17,841 bases of DNA from CAYNOZ01 sp964398955 (GCA_964398955.1 CAYNOZ010000023.1:1-17841), one strand, 5' to 3'. Shown: positions 7,478 through 15,234, counted from the first letter of the stretch. Program-made: numbers and translations. The notes: generated by a model from the sequence alone, not told the origin.

Positions 7478-8227
7478 CTAGTTTATTTTAACTTTTTCCG
7501 GGCTTTTTCTTTTGTGCTCTGAATTTTTGAATAACTTTAAAACTTTTTTTACTTTTTTTGAATTAAATTCTGTTTTTAATTCTGATTTATCGTAATTTAA
7601 GTCAATATAGGAGTATAGTATTGGATCTAGATCTTCATAAGTGATACCTAATTCCTTTTCATCTGTTTGACCTTCCCATAAGTCTGCACTGGGTTTTTTA
7701 TTTATAACCCTATCTGGTACTCCTATTTCTTTAGCTAATTTTTTTACTTCAGTTTTGTACAGATCCGCCAATGGTCTATAATCGGAGGCTCCGTCCCCAT
7801 ATTTTGTGAAGTACCCTGTGTAGAATTCGCTCTTATTGGAAGTACCTACTACTAGACCATCAGTACAGTTTGCAGCATAATAAAGAATCATCATCCTAGT
7901 TCTTGCCTTAAGATTTGCCTCAGCCATCCGATCTTTACATAGTGTTCCTAATTTCTCTTGGTTTATGACTTCAGTAATTTTTATCATTTTATAATTTATT
8001 CCGATCTTATTGGCAAGTTTTTCAGTTTCTGGTTGTTCAGTTTCTGGTATTAAGATTCCTAATACTCTTTCTTTGCCTAAGGATTTTTTTAGAAGTATTG
8101 CTAAGGTTGTAGAGTCTAATCCTCCGCTTAATCCAACTACTGCTTTTTCTTTTTGTGTTTCTTTGAATTTTTCTTGTATTGAGTTTATGATAATTTTTTT
8201 TGTTTTTTTAATATTGATATCTCTCAT
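7478..8227 (-). CDS. nadE: NH3-dependent NAD synthetase
   Basis: Catalyses the last step of NAD synthesis, ATP-dependent amidation of nicotinate adenine dinucleotide. The 249-residue length fits the ammonia-dependent archaeal form without a glutaminase domain. Visible are the PP-loop SGGLDS (34-39) that binds ATP, LGILIPE, the GTSNKSEFYTGYFTKYGD signature with its lysines, and YRPLADLYKTEVKKLAKEIGVP, followed by KPSADLW and DEKELGI. The C-terminus is a lysine-rich tail. The ATG is preceded by GGATGTAGGGAT. It is transcribed in the same direction as the CBS operon but separated from it by 90 bases that hold that operon's own promoter. Confidence 0.94.
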   Translation of the reverse strand: MRDINIKKTKKIIINSIQEKFKETQKEKAVVGLSGGLDSTTLAILLKKSLGKERVLGILIPETEQPETEKLANKIGINYKMIKITEVINQEKLGTLCKDRMAEANLKARTRMMILYYAANCTDGLVVGTSNKSEFYTGYFTKYGDGASDYRPLADLYKTEVKKLAKEIGVPDRVINKKPSADLWEGQTDEKELGITYEDLDPILYSYIDLNYDKSELKTEFNSKKVKKVLKLFKNSEHKRKSPEKVKIN

Positions 8228-8527
8228 ATTATCCCTACATCCTTCTAATGTTTATTCCTTGTTATTTTTGAAGTTGAGATTTTAGTTTTTTCTGTCATGG
8301 TTTTTTACCGAAAATTTTAAAAGAATTTCTTTAAGAATATATTATGGGATTATAAAATACTATAACCTGATTATAAATTAGTGGACGAAACCTCAAATCC
8401 TATTTCAAAAAAAGAATACAAAAGTAGCAACAAAGTTTACAAAGTAAATCAAAATCTTGGTTATAGAAAAAAGTTTATTTATTATTTTAAACTAAAAATA
8501 TTCGGATTAAAAATAGGATGTGGAATT
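8228..8527. other. 300-base spacer between nadE and thiM
   Basis: AT-rich spacer between divergent genes. A frame in phase with thiM stays open for 49 codons upstream (from a GTG at 8381), but it is lysine/asparagine-rich, does not resemble the ThiM family and is probably untranslated. TTTATTTATTATTTTAAA (about 8476-8493) is a plausible TATA region for thiM. An AACCTGAT at about 8365 recalls part of a TPP riboswitch, but the rest of that riboswitch is absent. Confidence 0.5.
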
Positions 8528-9328
8528 ATGAATATCTTAAATAGTTTAAAAGAAGATTTAAACAAAATCAAGGAAAATAAACCTTTAATCCATCATATGA
8601 CAAATCAAGTAGTGATGAACGATAGCGCTAACATAACGATAGGCATAGGGGCTTCTCCAGTAATGTCACACTCTAAAGAAGAAGTAGAAGAAATGGTAAG
8701 TATTTCCAGCTCACTCTTACTTAACATAGGCACCCTAGATAACAATTTTATGAAAAGTATATTACTAGCCGGTAAAAAAGCAACTGAAATGAACAAACCA
8801 ATAATTCTAGATCCTGTTGGAGCAGGTGCAACCGAATACAGAACTAAAAGCGCTAAAAAAATATTGGACAATACAAATATAAGCATTATAAAAGGGAATG
8901 CAGGTGAAATCTCTGCACTACATGGTTTAACAGGTAAAGTCAAAGGAGTAGAATCAGAAGTTCAGAACAAAGAAGGTATAGAAGAAATGGCTAAGGAACT
9001 TTCAAAAAAATACAAAGCCACAGTTACAGTCACTGGAAAAACCGACATAGTAACAAATGGAAATAAAACAAAGAAAATTGATAACGGAGTTGAAATGCTT
9101 GGCAATATAACAGGATCAGGATGTATGTTAGGTTCAATTATTGCTAGTTTCATAGCTGTGAATAATAATCCTTTCCTAGCCTCCTTAGAAGGATTACTAG
9201 CCTATGAAATTTCTGCAGAGGCTTCTTCTAAAAATTCTGATGGACCTGGTGACTTTAGAAAGAACCTGCTAAACGAAATCTTTAACCTTAAAATAGACAA
9301 TATTAAGCAGGATATTAAGATCAGGTGA
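8528..9328 (+). CDS. thiM: hydroxyethylthiazole kinase
   Basis: Phosphorylates 4-methyl-5-hydroxyethylthiazole so that the thiazole half of thiamin can be salvaged. The 266 residues start MNILNSLKEDLNKIKENKPL and match the family length. Visible are IHHMTNQVVMNDSANITIGIGASPVMSH (only named in part: HHMTNQVV, GASPVM), ILDPVGAGATEYR, IIKGNAGEI, the ATP-site TVTGKTDIV, and NITGSGCMLGS with the catalytic cysteine region. I chose the ATG at 8528 because GGATGTGG precedes it and homologues begin here. thiE starts 4 bases after the stop, with its ribosome site GGTGATTT overlapping the thiM stop, so translation is probably coupled. Confidence 0.95.
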   Translation: MNILNSLKEDLNKIKENKPLIHHMTNQVVMNDSANITIGIGASPVMSHSKEEVEEMVSISSSLLLNIGTLDNNFMKSILLAGKKATEMNKPIILDPVGAGATEYRTKSAKKILDNTNISIIKGNAGEISALHGLTGKVKGVESEVQNKEGIEEMAKELSKKYKATVTVTGKTDIVTNGNKTKKIDNGVEMLGNITGSGCMLGSIIASFIAVNNNPFLASLEGLLAYEISAEASSKNSDGPGDFRKNLLNEIFNLKIDNIKQDIKIR

Positions 9329-9332
9329 TTTA

Positions 9333-9977
9333 ATGGGTGAAACTCATAATAACGGAAAATTATCAGATTTGAGTGTTTACTTTATTACAGATAATGGATT
9401 TGGTTGGTCACATGAAGAATTGATGAAACAAGTTTCTGATTCTGGAGTTAAAATAATACAATTCAGAGAGAAAAATGAACCAATTAATAAATGCGTTGAA
9501 ATTGGTAAGAAGCTTGAAAAAATTGCTGAAAAAAAGGATGTAAAATTAATTGTTAATGATAGAGTAGATGTAGCAATGGCTATTGATGCGGATGGTGTTC
9601 ACTTAGGCCAAGATGATTTACCCTTAAGAGATGCTAGAAAAATTTTAGGATCAGATAAGATAATAGGTATTTCAGTTAAGACGGTTCCCCAAGCTGTGAA
9701 AGCTGAAAAAAATGGTGCAGATTATTTAGGTGTTGGAACTATTTTTTCCACGTCCACTAAGGAAGATACAGGTAAATCTATTGGGTTAAAAAAATTAAAA
9801 GAAATTTCAGAAAAAGTAAATATACCTATAGTGGGTATTGGAGGTATAAATAAGGATAATGCTATGGAAGTAATAGAGAAGGGTGCTGATGGAATTGCAG
9901 TTATTTCAGAAATAGCTAATTCAGATAGCCCTAAAAAAGAAGCTGAAAAATTACTGGAAATTGTTAAAAATAATTGA
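9333..9977 (+). CDS. thiE: thiamin-phosphate synthase
   Basis: Joins hydroxymethylpyrimidine diphosphate and thiazole phosphate into thiamin phosphate. The 214 residues form a TIM barrel with the family motifs: IIQFREKNE (diphosphate-binding Arg and Lys), VNDRVDVAMAIDADGVHLGQ, GISVKT, the GADYLGVGTIFSTSTK loop that closes on the substrate, and GIGGINKDN. It is the middle gene of thiM-thiE-thiD. Many archaea use a ThiN domain for this reaction; here the bacterial-type ThiE does it. Confidence 0.95.
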   Translation: MGETHNNGKLSDLSVYFITDNGFGWSHEELMKQVSDSGVKIIQFREKNEPINKCVEIGKKLEKIAEKKDVKLIVNDRVDVAMAIDADGVHLGQDDLPLRDARKILGSDKIIGISVKTVPQAVKAEKNGADYLGVGTIFSTSTKEDTGKSIGLKKLKEISEKVNIPIVGIGGINKDNAMEVIEKGADGIAVISEIANSDSPKKEAEKLLEIVKNN

Positions 9978-10000
9978 AACAATTAATTAGAGTTGATTAG

Positions 10001-10804
10001 ATGTCTATACCAAAAGTTCTAACGATTGCAGGATCAGATTCTGGTGGAGGAGCCGGGATAGAAGCAGATCTAAAAACATTTACAATCTTTAAAACATATG
10101 GAATGGCGACTATTACTTCTGTGACTGCTCAAAACACTTTAGGAGTTCAAGGAATTCATGATACTCCAGTTAAAATGGTTGAAAGTCAGATAGATTCTGT
10201 TGTAGAAGATATCGGGGTTGATGCAGCTAAAACTGGTATGCTATCAAACTCCAGCACAGTAAAGGCAGTATCTAACAAAATCGATGAATATCAAATTAAA
10301 ACCGTAGTAGATCCTGTCATGGTAGCTCAAAGTGGAGATAGATTATTACAAGAAGAAGCTATTAATATTTTGATAAATGATTTAGTTCCAAAATCTTACG
10401 TAATAACTCCTAATATACCTGAAGCAGAAATAATTTCTAATATGGAAATTCAAGGGATAGATGAGATGAAAAAAGCAGCTGAAAAAATAGTTGAACTAGG
10501 TGCAAATAATGTGATAGTGAAGGGTGGTCATGGAAAAGAAGACAAAGTTGTGGACATTTTCTATGACGGGGAAAAACACAGAGAACTTGAAGGAGAAAGA
10601 TATGAATCTAATAAACACGGTACAGGTTGTACCTTTTCAGCAGCTATCGCCGCAAACTTAAGCAAAGGAATTGATGTTACGAAATCTATTCAAACATCTG
10701 AAAAATTTATCAATAATGCTATAAAAACAGGTTTGGAAATTGGAGAAGGAGAAGGTCCAGTAAATCACCTGAACTGGTTGGAAATCGAAAATTCTGTTAA
10801 ATAA
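10001..10804 (+). CDS. thiD: hydroxymethylpyrimidine/phosphomethylpyrimidine kinase
   Basis: Phosphorylates HMP and HMP-P to give HMP-PP, the partner for ThiE. The protein has 267 residues of ribokinase fold: TIAGSDSGGGAGIEADLKTF at the N-terminus, VTAQNT, VVDPVMVAQSGDRLL, ITPNIPEAE, VIVKGGHG and the anion-hole HGTGCTFSAAIAANL. It stops after the kinase domain, whereas many archaeal ThiD proteins carry a C-terminal ThiN; that fits the separate thiE upstream. It starts 23 bases after thiE and ends 8 bases from the 3' end of hypD on the opposite strand. Confidence 0.95.
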   Translation: MSIPKVLTIAGSDSGGGAGIEADLKTFTIFKTYGMATITSVTAQNTLGVQGIHDTPVKMVESQIDSVVEDIGVDAAKTGMLSNSSTVKAVSNKIDEYQIKTVVDPVMVAQSGDRLLQEEAINILINDLVPKSYVITPNIPEAEIISNMEIQGIDEMKKAAEKIVELGANNVIVKGGHGKEDKVVDIFYDGEKHRELEGERYESNKHGTGCTFSAAIAANLSKGIDVTKSIQTSEKFINNAIKTGLEIGEGEGPVNHLNWLEIENSVK

Positions 10805-10812
10805 AGATTTAA

Positions 10813-11928
10813 TTAGAATTGATCTACTCCGCCATGCTTATAGAATGCTTTACAAGTTCCTTCATGGGAAACCATACATGGTCCTATTGGATTATCAGGT
10901 GTGCATACGTCTTTAAATAATGGGCATTCTGGAGGTAGGATTTTTCCTCTTAATATATCCCCACATCTACATCTTTTACTTAATTCATCTTGTTCTGGAA
11001 TTTCAACTTCTACATCAAATTTTTTGGCATTGAATTCTTCGTATTCCTTCTTTAGATCTCTTCCTGTTCCTGCAAATTTTCCTAGTGATCTCCATTCTCC
11101 CTCTACTATTTCGAAAGTTTTTTCCATCATTTTCTGAGAGATTTTATTTCCCTCGTATTTTACTGCTCTGGTATATTCATTTTCAATTTGCACTCTTTCA
11201 TTTAATATGTTCTTTAGAAGAATTTTTATTGAGGCTATTACGTCTATTGGTTCAAATCCTGCTACTACTTCTGGTATGTTGTGTTCAAGTAGAGATTCCC
11301 ACCCTTTCACTCCAGTTATTGTAGCTACATGCCCTGGAACTATTAATCCATCAAATTTAACTCCTAATTTTAGTAGTACTTCTACTACAGGCGGGGTTAA
11401 TCTATGAACGCTGTATATGTAGAAATTTTCTAGTTCTTTTTCTTTTGCATCCATTAATACAGCAGATGTTGGAGGGGTTGTAGTTTCAAATCCTGCTGCA
11501 AAGTGAATAATATCTTTATCCGAGTTTTCAGCCATTTCTAAGGAATCTTTTATAGAATATACTATTTTAACATTTAATCCTTCAGATTTTTGATCTTCGA
11601 ATGAACCATATGGCGTAGGGATTTTGTACATATCCCCAAATGTAGTTAGAGTCATGTCTTTTTGTTTCGCTATTTCAGATACTTTTACAATATCTTTTAC
11701 TGGGGTTACACATACGGGGCATCCTGGACCTGCTAACATTTCTATATTGTCTGGTAGTAATGTTCTAAGTCCTGATTCGCTTATTGTATGTTCATGGGTT
11801 CCGCAAACGTGCATTATTTTTACTTTGTCATCTAGTTGTTTTGAAAGATCTTTGATATCGTTTAGAAGTTTTTTAACTGCTTTTTTATCGTTCATGTTGA
11901 CAATGTCTAATTTACCTTCTTCTTTCAT
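10813..11928 (-). CDS. hypD: [NiFe]-hydrogenase maturation protein HypD
   Basis: With HypC it forms the scaffold on which the Fe(CN)2CO unit of [NiFe] hydrogenases is built. About 371 residues. Visible family motifs are the redox CGTHEHTI, GPGCPVCVTP, HFAAGFETTTPPTSA and VPGHVATITG. The C-terminal cysteine cluster CRCGD, PPECPLF, VCTP and GPCMVSHEGTC ligates the [4Fe-4S] cluster. Start choice: the ATG at 11926-11928, seven bases after the hypC stop with GAGTAGGGAT ahead, gives translational coupling; an upstream ATG at 11955 would overlap hypC, and an ATG at 11895 is a shorter alternative. No hydrogenase subunit is in the window, but the gene implies that the host makes at least one. Confidence 0.95.
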   Translation of the reverse strand: MKEEGKLDIVNMNDKKAVKKLLNDIKDLSKQLDDKVKIMHVCGTHEHTISESGLRTLLPDNIEMLAGPGCPVCVTPVKDIVKVSEIAKQKDMTLTTFGDMYKIPTPYGSFEDQKSEGLNVKIVYSIKDSLEMAENSDKDIIHFAAGFETTTPPTSAVLMDAKEKELENFYIYSVHRLTPPVVEVLLKLGVKFDGLIVPGHVATITGVKGWESLLEHNIPEVVAGFEPIDVIASIKILLKNILNERVQIENEYTRAVKYEGNKISQKMMEKTFEIVEGEWRSLGKFAGTGRDLKKEYEEFNAKKFDVEVEIPEQDELSKRCRCGDILRGKILPPECPLFKDVCTPDNPIGPCMVSHEGTCKAFYKHGGVDQF

Positions 11929-11935
11929 GGAATCC

Positions 11936-12211
11936 CTACTCGAATGGGTTCTCAATTTGGTCTTCTTTTTGTTTTTTGTCTGGTTTTTTTGTTTTTTTGG
12001 CTTCTTCCATTTCTTTCCAAACTTCTAACGTTTTTTCTGCTTCTTCTTTATCTAATTTTTCAATCGCGAATCCAGTATGTACTATTACATATTCCCCAGT
12101 TTCAACATTATCCAAAGTATCTATACGTACTTCCCTTTGTACTCCGCCAAAATTAACCTTAGCTTCTTTCCCACTGATTTCAATGACCTCTCCAGGAACT
12201 GCAAGACACAT
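11936..12211 (-). CDS. hypC: [NiFe]-hydrogenase maturation chaperone HypC
   Basis: A small chaperone of 91 residues that carries iron-ligand intermediates from HypD to the hydrogenase large-subunit precursor. It begins with the diagnostic MCLAVPGEV, whose Cys2 is essential, and continues with the OB-fold pattern VNFGGVQREV, TGEYVIVHTGFAI and KLDKEEAEKTL. The last 25 or so residues (KKTKKPDKKQKEDQIE...) are an added charged tail that is not part of the usual fold. First gene of the hypC-hypD pair. It shares an AT-rich TATA region with the divergent regulator gene at 12269. Confidence 0.95.
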   Translation of the reverse strand: MCLAVPGEVIEISGKEAKVNFGGVQREVRIDTLDNVETGEYVIVHTGFAIEKLDKEEAEKTLEVWKEMEEAKKTKKPDKKQKEDQIENPFE

Positions 12212-12238
12212 ATTTTCACAACTACTTTAGGAAGATAA

Positions 12239-12253
12239 CCTTTTTATATTATT
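12239..12253. promoter_or_regulatory. apparently shared divergent TATA element for hypC and the HTH regulator
   Basis: CCTTTTTATATTATT reads as TATA-like in both directions. Leftwards, AATATAAAAAGG lies about 33 bases before the hypC ATG. Rightwards, TTTTTATATT lies about 20-27 bases before the regulator's ATG at 12269, which predicts a nearly leaderless transcript. Only 57 bases separate the two start codons and no second TATA box is obvious. Confidence 0.55.
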
Positions 12254-12268
12254 GCATTCCATTGATAC

Positions 12269-13219
12269 ATGATGTTGGAGGAAGTGTCTGAAACTTTAGA
12301 ACGGTCTGGATTCAAAACCTTCTCGGTTGAGAAAGTAAAGTCAACATGCTTTAACCTACTCGCAGCTAGAGATCTATCATTATTATTTGTAAAAGCATTA
12401 AAAAATATAGACTCAATTTCAAAAGAACACGTAAGAGATTTAAAAAGAATATCAACCTTCTTTAACGGAGTTCCTCTCATAGTAGGGAAAAGAAACAGAA
12501 GAGGAGAACTCGGACCTGGGGTTATCTATGAGAAAAGTGATATAAAGGCGATGGGTCTCGAAACATTAGAAAACATTTTCAGAGGAGAAAAACCAATAGC
12601 ATACGCAGACAAAGGCGGACTATACGTTTCACTTGACGGAGAAGAACTAAAAAAAGCTAGAAAAGAAAAAAATATAACATTAGGAGGTCTAGCTGATCAT
12701 CTAGGAGTTTCCAGAAGCACAATATACAAATATGAGAAAAATAAACAAGATGCAACACTTAAAACAGCACTTAAGCTAGAAGAAAAACTAGAAACTTCTT
12801 CAATTCTTAGCCCTATAGACCCGATGAAAGAAACCTCTAAAGAAAAATTAGAAGGGAAAAGTATCCCGAAGAAATCCGAAGTAGACAATAAACTACAACT
12901 AGATGTCTTCACAAAACTCAGTGACTTAGGTCTACTAGTAACCCAGATCAAAAAAGCTCCATTCGATGTACTCTCTAGGAGTGAGTCATACATGGTAATG
13001 ACAGGAGTAAGCAAAAACGAAAGCCCAGTAGTAGATAAAAAAGCTAGAATCGTATCCCACATAACCACAGCAACAAAATCCTCAGCAATGTTCGTAGTGG
13101 AAAAAAAGCATAACGAAAGCATCAAACATGTTCCAATTTTTAATAAAGAAGACTTAAAAGAAATAAAAGATCTTGACGACCTAAGAGAAAAAATAGAGCA
13201 GAAAAAACATCAATCCTAA
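12269..13219 (+). CDS. archaeal HTH-type (Xre-like) transcriptional regulator, MTH_967/MJ0164 family
   Basis: Protein of 316 residues. The N-terminal 120 residues form a restriction-endonuclease-like domain typical of this archaeal family (CFNLLAARDLSLLFVKALKNIDS, quoted in part; PLIVGKRNRRGELGPGVIYEK). A Cro/Xre helix-turn-helix follows at 126-175 (KNITLGGLADHLGVSRSTIY). A C-terminal ligand-like domain includes PFDVLSRSE and MVMTGVSKNE. Known family members are putative DNA-binding regulators with no established targets. The transcript is predicted to be nearly leaderless. Because it diverges from hypC over one TATA element, it could regulate hypCD or itself; this is inference. Its TAA overlaps the opposite gene's TAG in the tetramer CTAA. 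Confidence 0.88.
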   Translation: MMLEEVSETLERSGFKTFSVEKVKSTCFNLLAARDLSLLFVKALKNIDSISKEHVRDLKRISTFFNGVPLIVGKRNRRGELGPGVIYEKSDIKAMGLETLENIFRGEKPIAYADKGGLYVSLDGEELKKARKEKNITLGGLADHLGVSRSTIYKYEKNKQDATLKTALKLEEKLETSSILSPIDPMKETSKEKLEGKSIPKKSEVDNKLQLDVFTKLSDLGLLVTQIKKAPFDVLSRSESYMVMTGVSKNESPVVDKKARIVSHITTATKSSAMFVVEKKHNESIKHVPIFNKEDLKEIKDLDDLREKIEQKKHQS

Positions 13220-13677
13220 AATATAAATGGAACATGAAGACCCAATAAGTCCTTAAAGCTTAAAAATAACATATAAATCAAGTAAAAATGCCTCAAAGGT
13301 AATATAAAATGTTCATCTTTTCTAAAACTTCTTAAAGCCAACAAATTATTAACAGAAAACAGTACAAACCAAGGAAAAACCGAAACCATAAAAATTACCC
13401 CCTCAGAAACCCTATCAACAACCACATCAACCATATAACCTTCTTCACTATCCAAACCATACTCTCTAGCAATAAAACCATCCAAATAATCAAAACAAAG
13501 AACCAAAAACAAAATAAAAATACCTAAAAAATCATAGAACAAAAATCCCAAAGGAACAAACAAACTCAAAACTAAAGAACCACCTGAAACCATATTAGGA
13601 TTTAACTTAGGAATATCAAACCTACGAACCTGATCATCAACAAAATCCCGTAAATTTTCAACCGACAAAAACCTCAT
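13216..13677 (-). CDS. small CDP-alcohol phosphatidyltransferase
   Basis: Integral membrane enzyme of 153 residues that transfers a phospho-alkyl group from a CDP-lipid or CDP-alcohol to an alcohol acceptor (archaetidyl-serine, -inositol or -glycerol type). The complete signature DG-x2-AR-x8-G-x3-D-x3-D is present: DGFIAR, then G, then DVVVD. About five hydrophobic helices surround it. It is shorter than the usual 180-200 residues. I chose the ATG at 13675-13677, which overlaps the upstream TGA as ATGA; a TTG at 13689 would add four residues. Its coding strand is full of T- and G-ending codons, the reverse of the sugar-phosphate transferase at 986-1918. The acceptor alcohol is unknown. Confidence 0.85.
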   Translation of the reverse strand: MRFLSVENLRDFVDDQVRRFDIPKLNPNMVSGGSLVLSLFVPLGFLFYDFLGIFILFLVLCFDYLDGFIAREYGLDSEEGYMVDVVVDRVSEGVIFMVSVFPWFVLFSVNNLLALRSFRKDEHFILPLRHFYLIYMLFLSFKDLLGLHVPFIF

Positions 13678-14123
13678 AAAGTCAACCAAAAATAACCCCC
13701 CAAAATTATAGTAATTAAAACCTCAATATGAACCCTATAATCATCAGGAATTACACCCAAAAAAACTTCAGTACCGGAAAAAGGATAAAAAGGCCTAAAA
13801 TAGCCTGAAATAAAATCTAAAAAATAATGAGACATAACCCCAACAATAAAAAACCTAACTAAAATCTTAGGATAAACTAAATAAATAACAGAAAGAACCA
13901 CCGAAAAAAGAGACAACCCATATAATTCATGAATTCTAGTACGCCCTCCAGAACCAAACCTTCTAGTTCTTAGAACTTCCCTAAAATTCTTAAAAAGATA
14001 GAAAATATGATCAAGATCTATAAAAGTTGAAGAAACAAACAAAACCAGCAAATACTGATCTGAATTACCAATAAGAACATCAGAAAGGAAATAAGCAAAT
14101 AGGAAATGGGTCAACGGATTCAT
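13674..14123 (-). CDS. DUF457/YdjM-like membrane-bound metal-dependent hydrolase
   Basis: Membrane protein of about 149 residues starting MNPLTHFLFAY. Conserved polar residues sit in hydrophobic segments: THFLFAYF, FIDLDHIFYL, RIHELYG, MSHYFLDF and the loop SGYFRPFYPFSGTEVFLG. This His/Asp arrangement is typical of the YdjM/DUF457 group of predicted membrane metal-dependent hydrolases. The substrate is unknown. The ATG at 14123 is preferred over one at 14147 because a TATA box (TATATATGG direction, about 14166-14173) would start transcription near 14144, downstream of the earlier ATG. No clear ribosome site is seen. Its stop overlaps the phosphatidyltransferase start (ATGA), so the pair probably acts together in membrane lipid metabolism. 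Confidence 0.75.
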   Translation of the reverse strand: MNPLTHFLFAYFLSDVLIGNSDQYLLVLFVSSTFIDLDHIFYLFKNFREVLRTRRFGSGGRTRIHELYGLSLFSVVLSVIYLVYPKILVRFFIVGVMSHYFLDFISGYFRPFYPFSGTEVFLGVIPDDYRVHIEVLITIILGGYFWLTL

Positions 14124-14164
14124 ATTTATTATTAAAGTAATAAACATTTAACTTATTTGGCGAA

Positions 14165-14173
14165 CCATATATC
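14165..14173 (-). promoter_or_regulatory. TATA box for the DUF457-phosphatidyltransferase pair
   Basis: Read leftwards, GGATATATGG lies between the recombinase stop (14183) and the membrane gene. It is about 25 bases ahead of a start point near 14144, giving a leader of about 20 bases to the ATG at 14123. Confidence 0.5.
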
Positions 14174-14182
14174 CGATTTAAT

Positions 14183-15001
14183 TTAATTTTCAAATAAGTC
14201 TACTTTATCGTAAGAGTCTTTTAGATGTTTACCAGATACTTTTGTATATATTTGAGTTGTATCTAGTGATGCATGTCCAAGTATGTTTTGAATTACTCTT
14301 ACATCAGTTCCTTGCTCTAGCATATGAGTTGCAAAGGTATGTCTTAATGTGTGAGGTGTGCATTTGATTCCTGATTTCTCTGAATATTTTTTAAATATAT
14401 ATCTGATTTTTTCAGGTGTAATTCTTTTTTCATCTTTTCCTAAAAAGAGTGGTCCTTCTTCCCTATCTAGATATTCTTTTAACATTTTGATTGTGTCTTC
14501 ATTAACCGGTACTACTCTGTCTTTTTCTCCTTTTCCTTCTTCTACTCTGATTAGTCTTTCTTCAAAATTTACGTTAGAAACATTTAAATTGGAAACTTCA
14601 CTTACTCTTAATCCTGTTGTGTAGAATAAACGAATTATTGCTCTATCTTTTTTCCTGATTTCTGGTATTGCTTCAAGGAATTGTGCTAATTCTTTTTCTG
14701 AAAGAGCCTTTGGAAGAGATTTAGGAACTTTGGGTGGTTCGATTTCTGTTAAAAGATCTTTTCTGTCCATTTCTCTGAAATATGATCTTAGTGATTGCAC
14801 TACTAAGTGCATGCTTTTCTTAGAATAATCTTTATTCTTTAAATCTATTAAAAACTTTTTAACATCCTTTGATGTTATCTCATCAATATCTTCATCTTTA
14901 ATAAAACCTAAAAACTTCTCTACGTAATAAGAATAAATCTCAATCGTCCTAGAAGATTTTCCTTCCAACTCAAGTTCAAGTTCAAACTCTTCCAAATCCA
15001 T
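14183..15001 (-). CDS. xerA: tyrosine recombinase, XerA/XerC/D type
   Basis: Site-specific recombinase of 272 residues, the short archaeal XerA length. The N-terminal SAM-like core-binding domain spans about 1-85. The catalytic domain has the complete set: Arg132 (TTGLRVSEV), Lys157 (EEGKGEKDR), His217 and Arg220 (PHTLRHTFATHML), His243 (ILGHAS) and nucleophile Tyr252 (TTQIYT). In archaea XerA resolves chromosome dimers at dif; related integrases move cassettes. Nothing else typical of a provirus is visible, so the chromosomal role is the default reading. It borders the cassette bracketed by the 22-nt inverted repeat, so a role in mobilising it is possible. Start ATG at 14999-15001 has only a weak ribosome site and may be leaderless. 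Confidence 0.92.
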   Translation of the reverse strand: MDLEEFELELELEGKSSRTIEIYSYYVEKFLGFIKDEDIDEITSKDVKKFLIDLKNKDYSKKSMHLVVQSLRSYFREMDRKDLLTEIEPPKVPKSLPKALSEKELAQFLEAIPEIRKKDRAIIRLFYTTGLRVSEVSNLNVSNVNFEERLIRVEEGKGEKDRVVPVNEDTIKMLKEYLDREEGPLFLGKDEKRITPEKIRYIFKKYSEKSGIKCTPHTLRHTFATHMLEQGTDVRVIQNILGHASLDTTQIYTKVSGKHLKDSYDKVDLFEN

Positions 15002-15136
15002 ACCGTATCAAACATTAATAAGAAATCCAGTTTAAATCAATTTTTGTTCCAACTAAAATTGATAACTATGATATGGCATCCCACTCATCCTAAAGAACGA
15101 ACCTTCCACCCATCCACCTGTATCATATAGCTTTCA

Positions 15137-15158
15137 GGTTACCGATTGAAGTGGCTTA
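15137..15158 (+). repeat. left arm of a 22-nt perfect inverted repeat
   Basis: Begins GGTTACCGATTG and ends GTGGCTTA. The exact reverse complement occurs at 17776-17797. Weak similarity continues for about ten more bases on the inner side (GATTGAAGAA here against AATGAAGAGA in the other arm). GATTGAAG occurs twice in this arm, 15 bases apart. It lies in the 275-base spacer 5' of the recombinase gene, in a stretch (about 15080-15215) visibly richer in G and C than its flanks. No tRNA was recognised there. Confidence 0.85.
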
Positions 15159-15223
15159 GATTGAAGAAACACCCTCCCCAAGTCAAAGATTAAGGAAAGG
15201 GACTTCTCACCAAATAAGTTAAA

Positions 15224-15234
15224 TTTATATAAAG
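15224..15234 (+). promoter_or_regulatory. TATA box for the vapBC remnant
   Basis: TTTATATAAAG is a good archaeal TATA box placed so that transcription would start near 15255. This leaves a leader of about 20 bases that includes AGGGAAG before the ATG at 15277. Confidence 0.55.

Noticed and set aside
8340..8527. TPP riboswitch upstream of thiM
   Set aside because: Only AACCTGAT is present; the CTGAGA block and the paired arms are missing.
8381..8527. 49-residue N-terminal extension of ThiM
   Set aside because: Homologues start at the MNIL methionine, a ribosome site precedes that ATG, and the extension has the composition of AT-rich spacer DNA.
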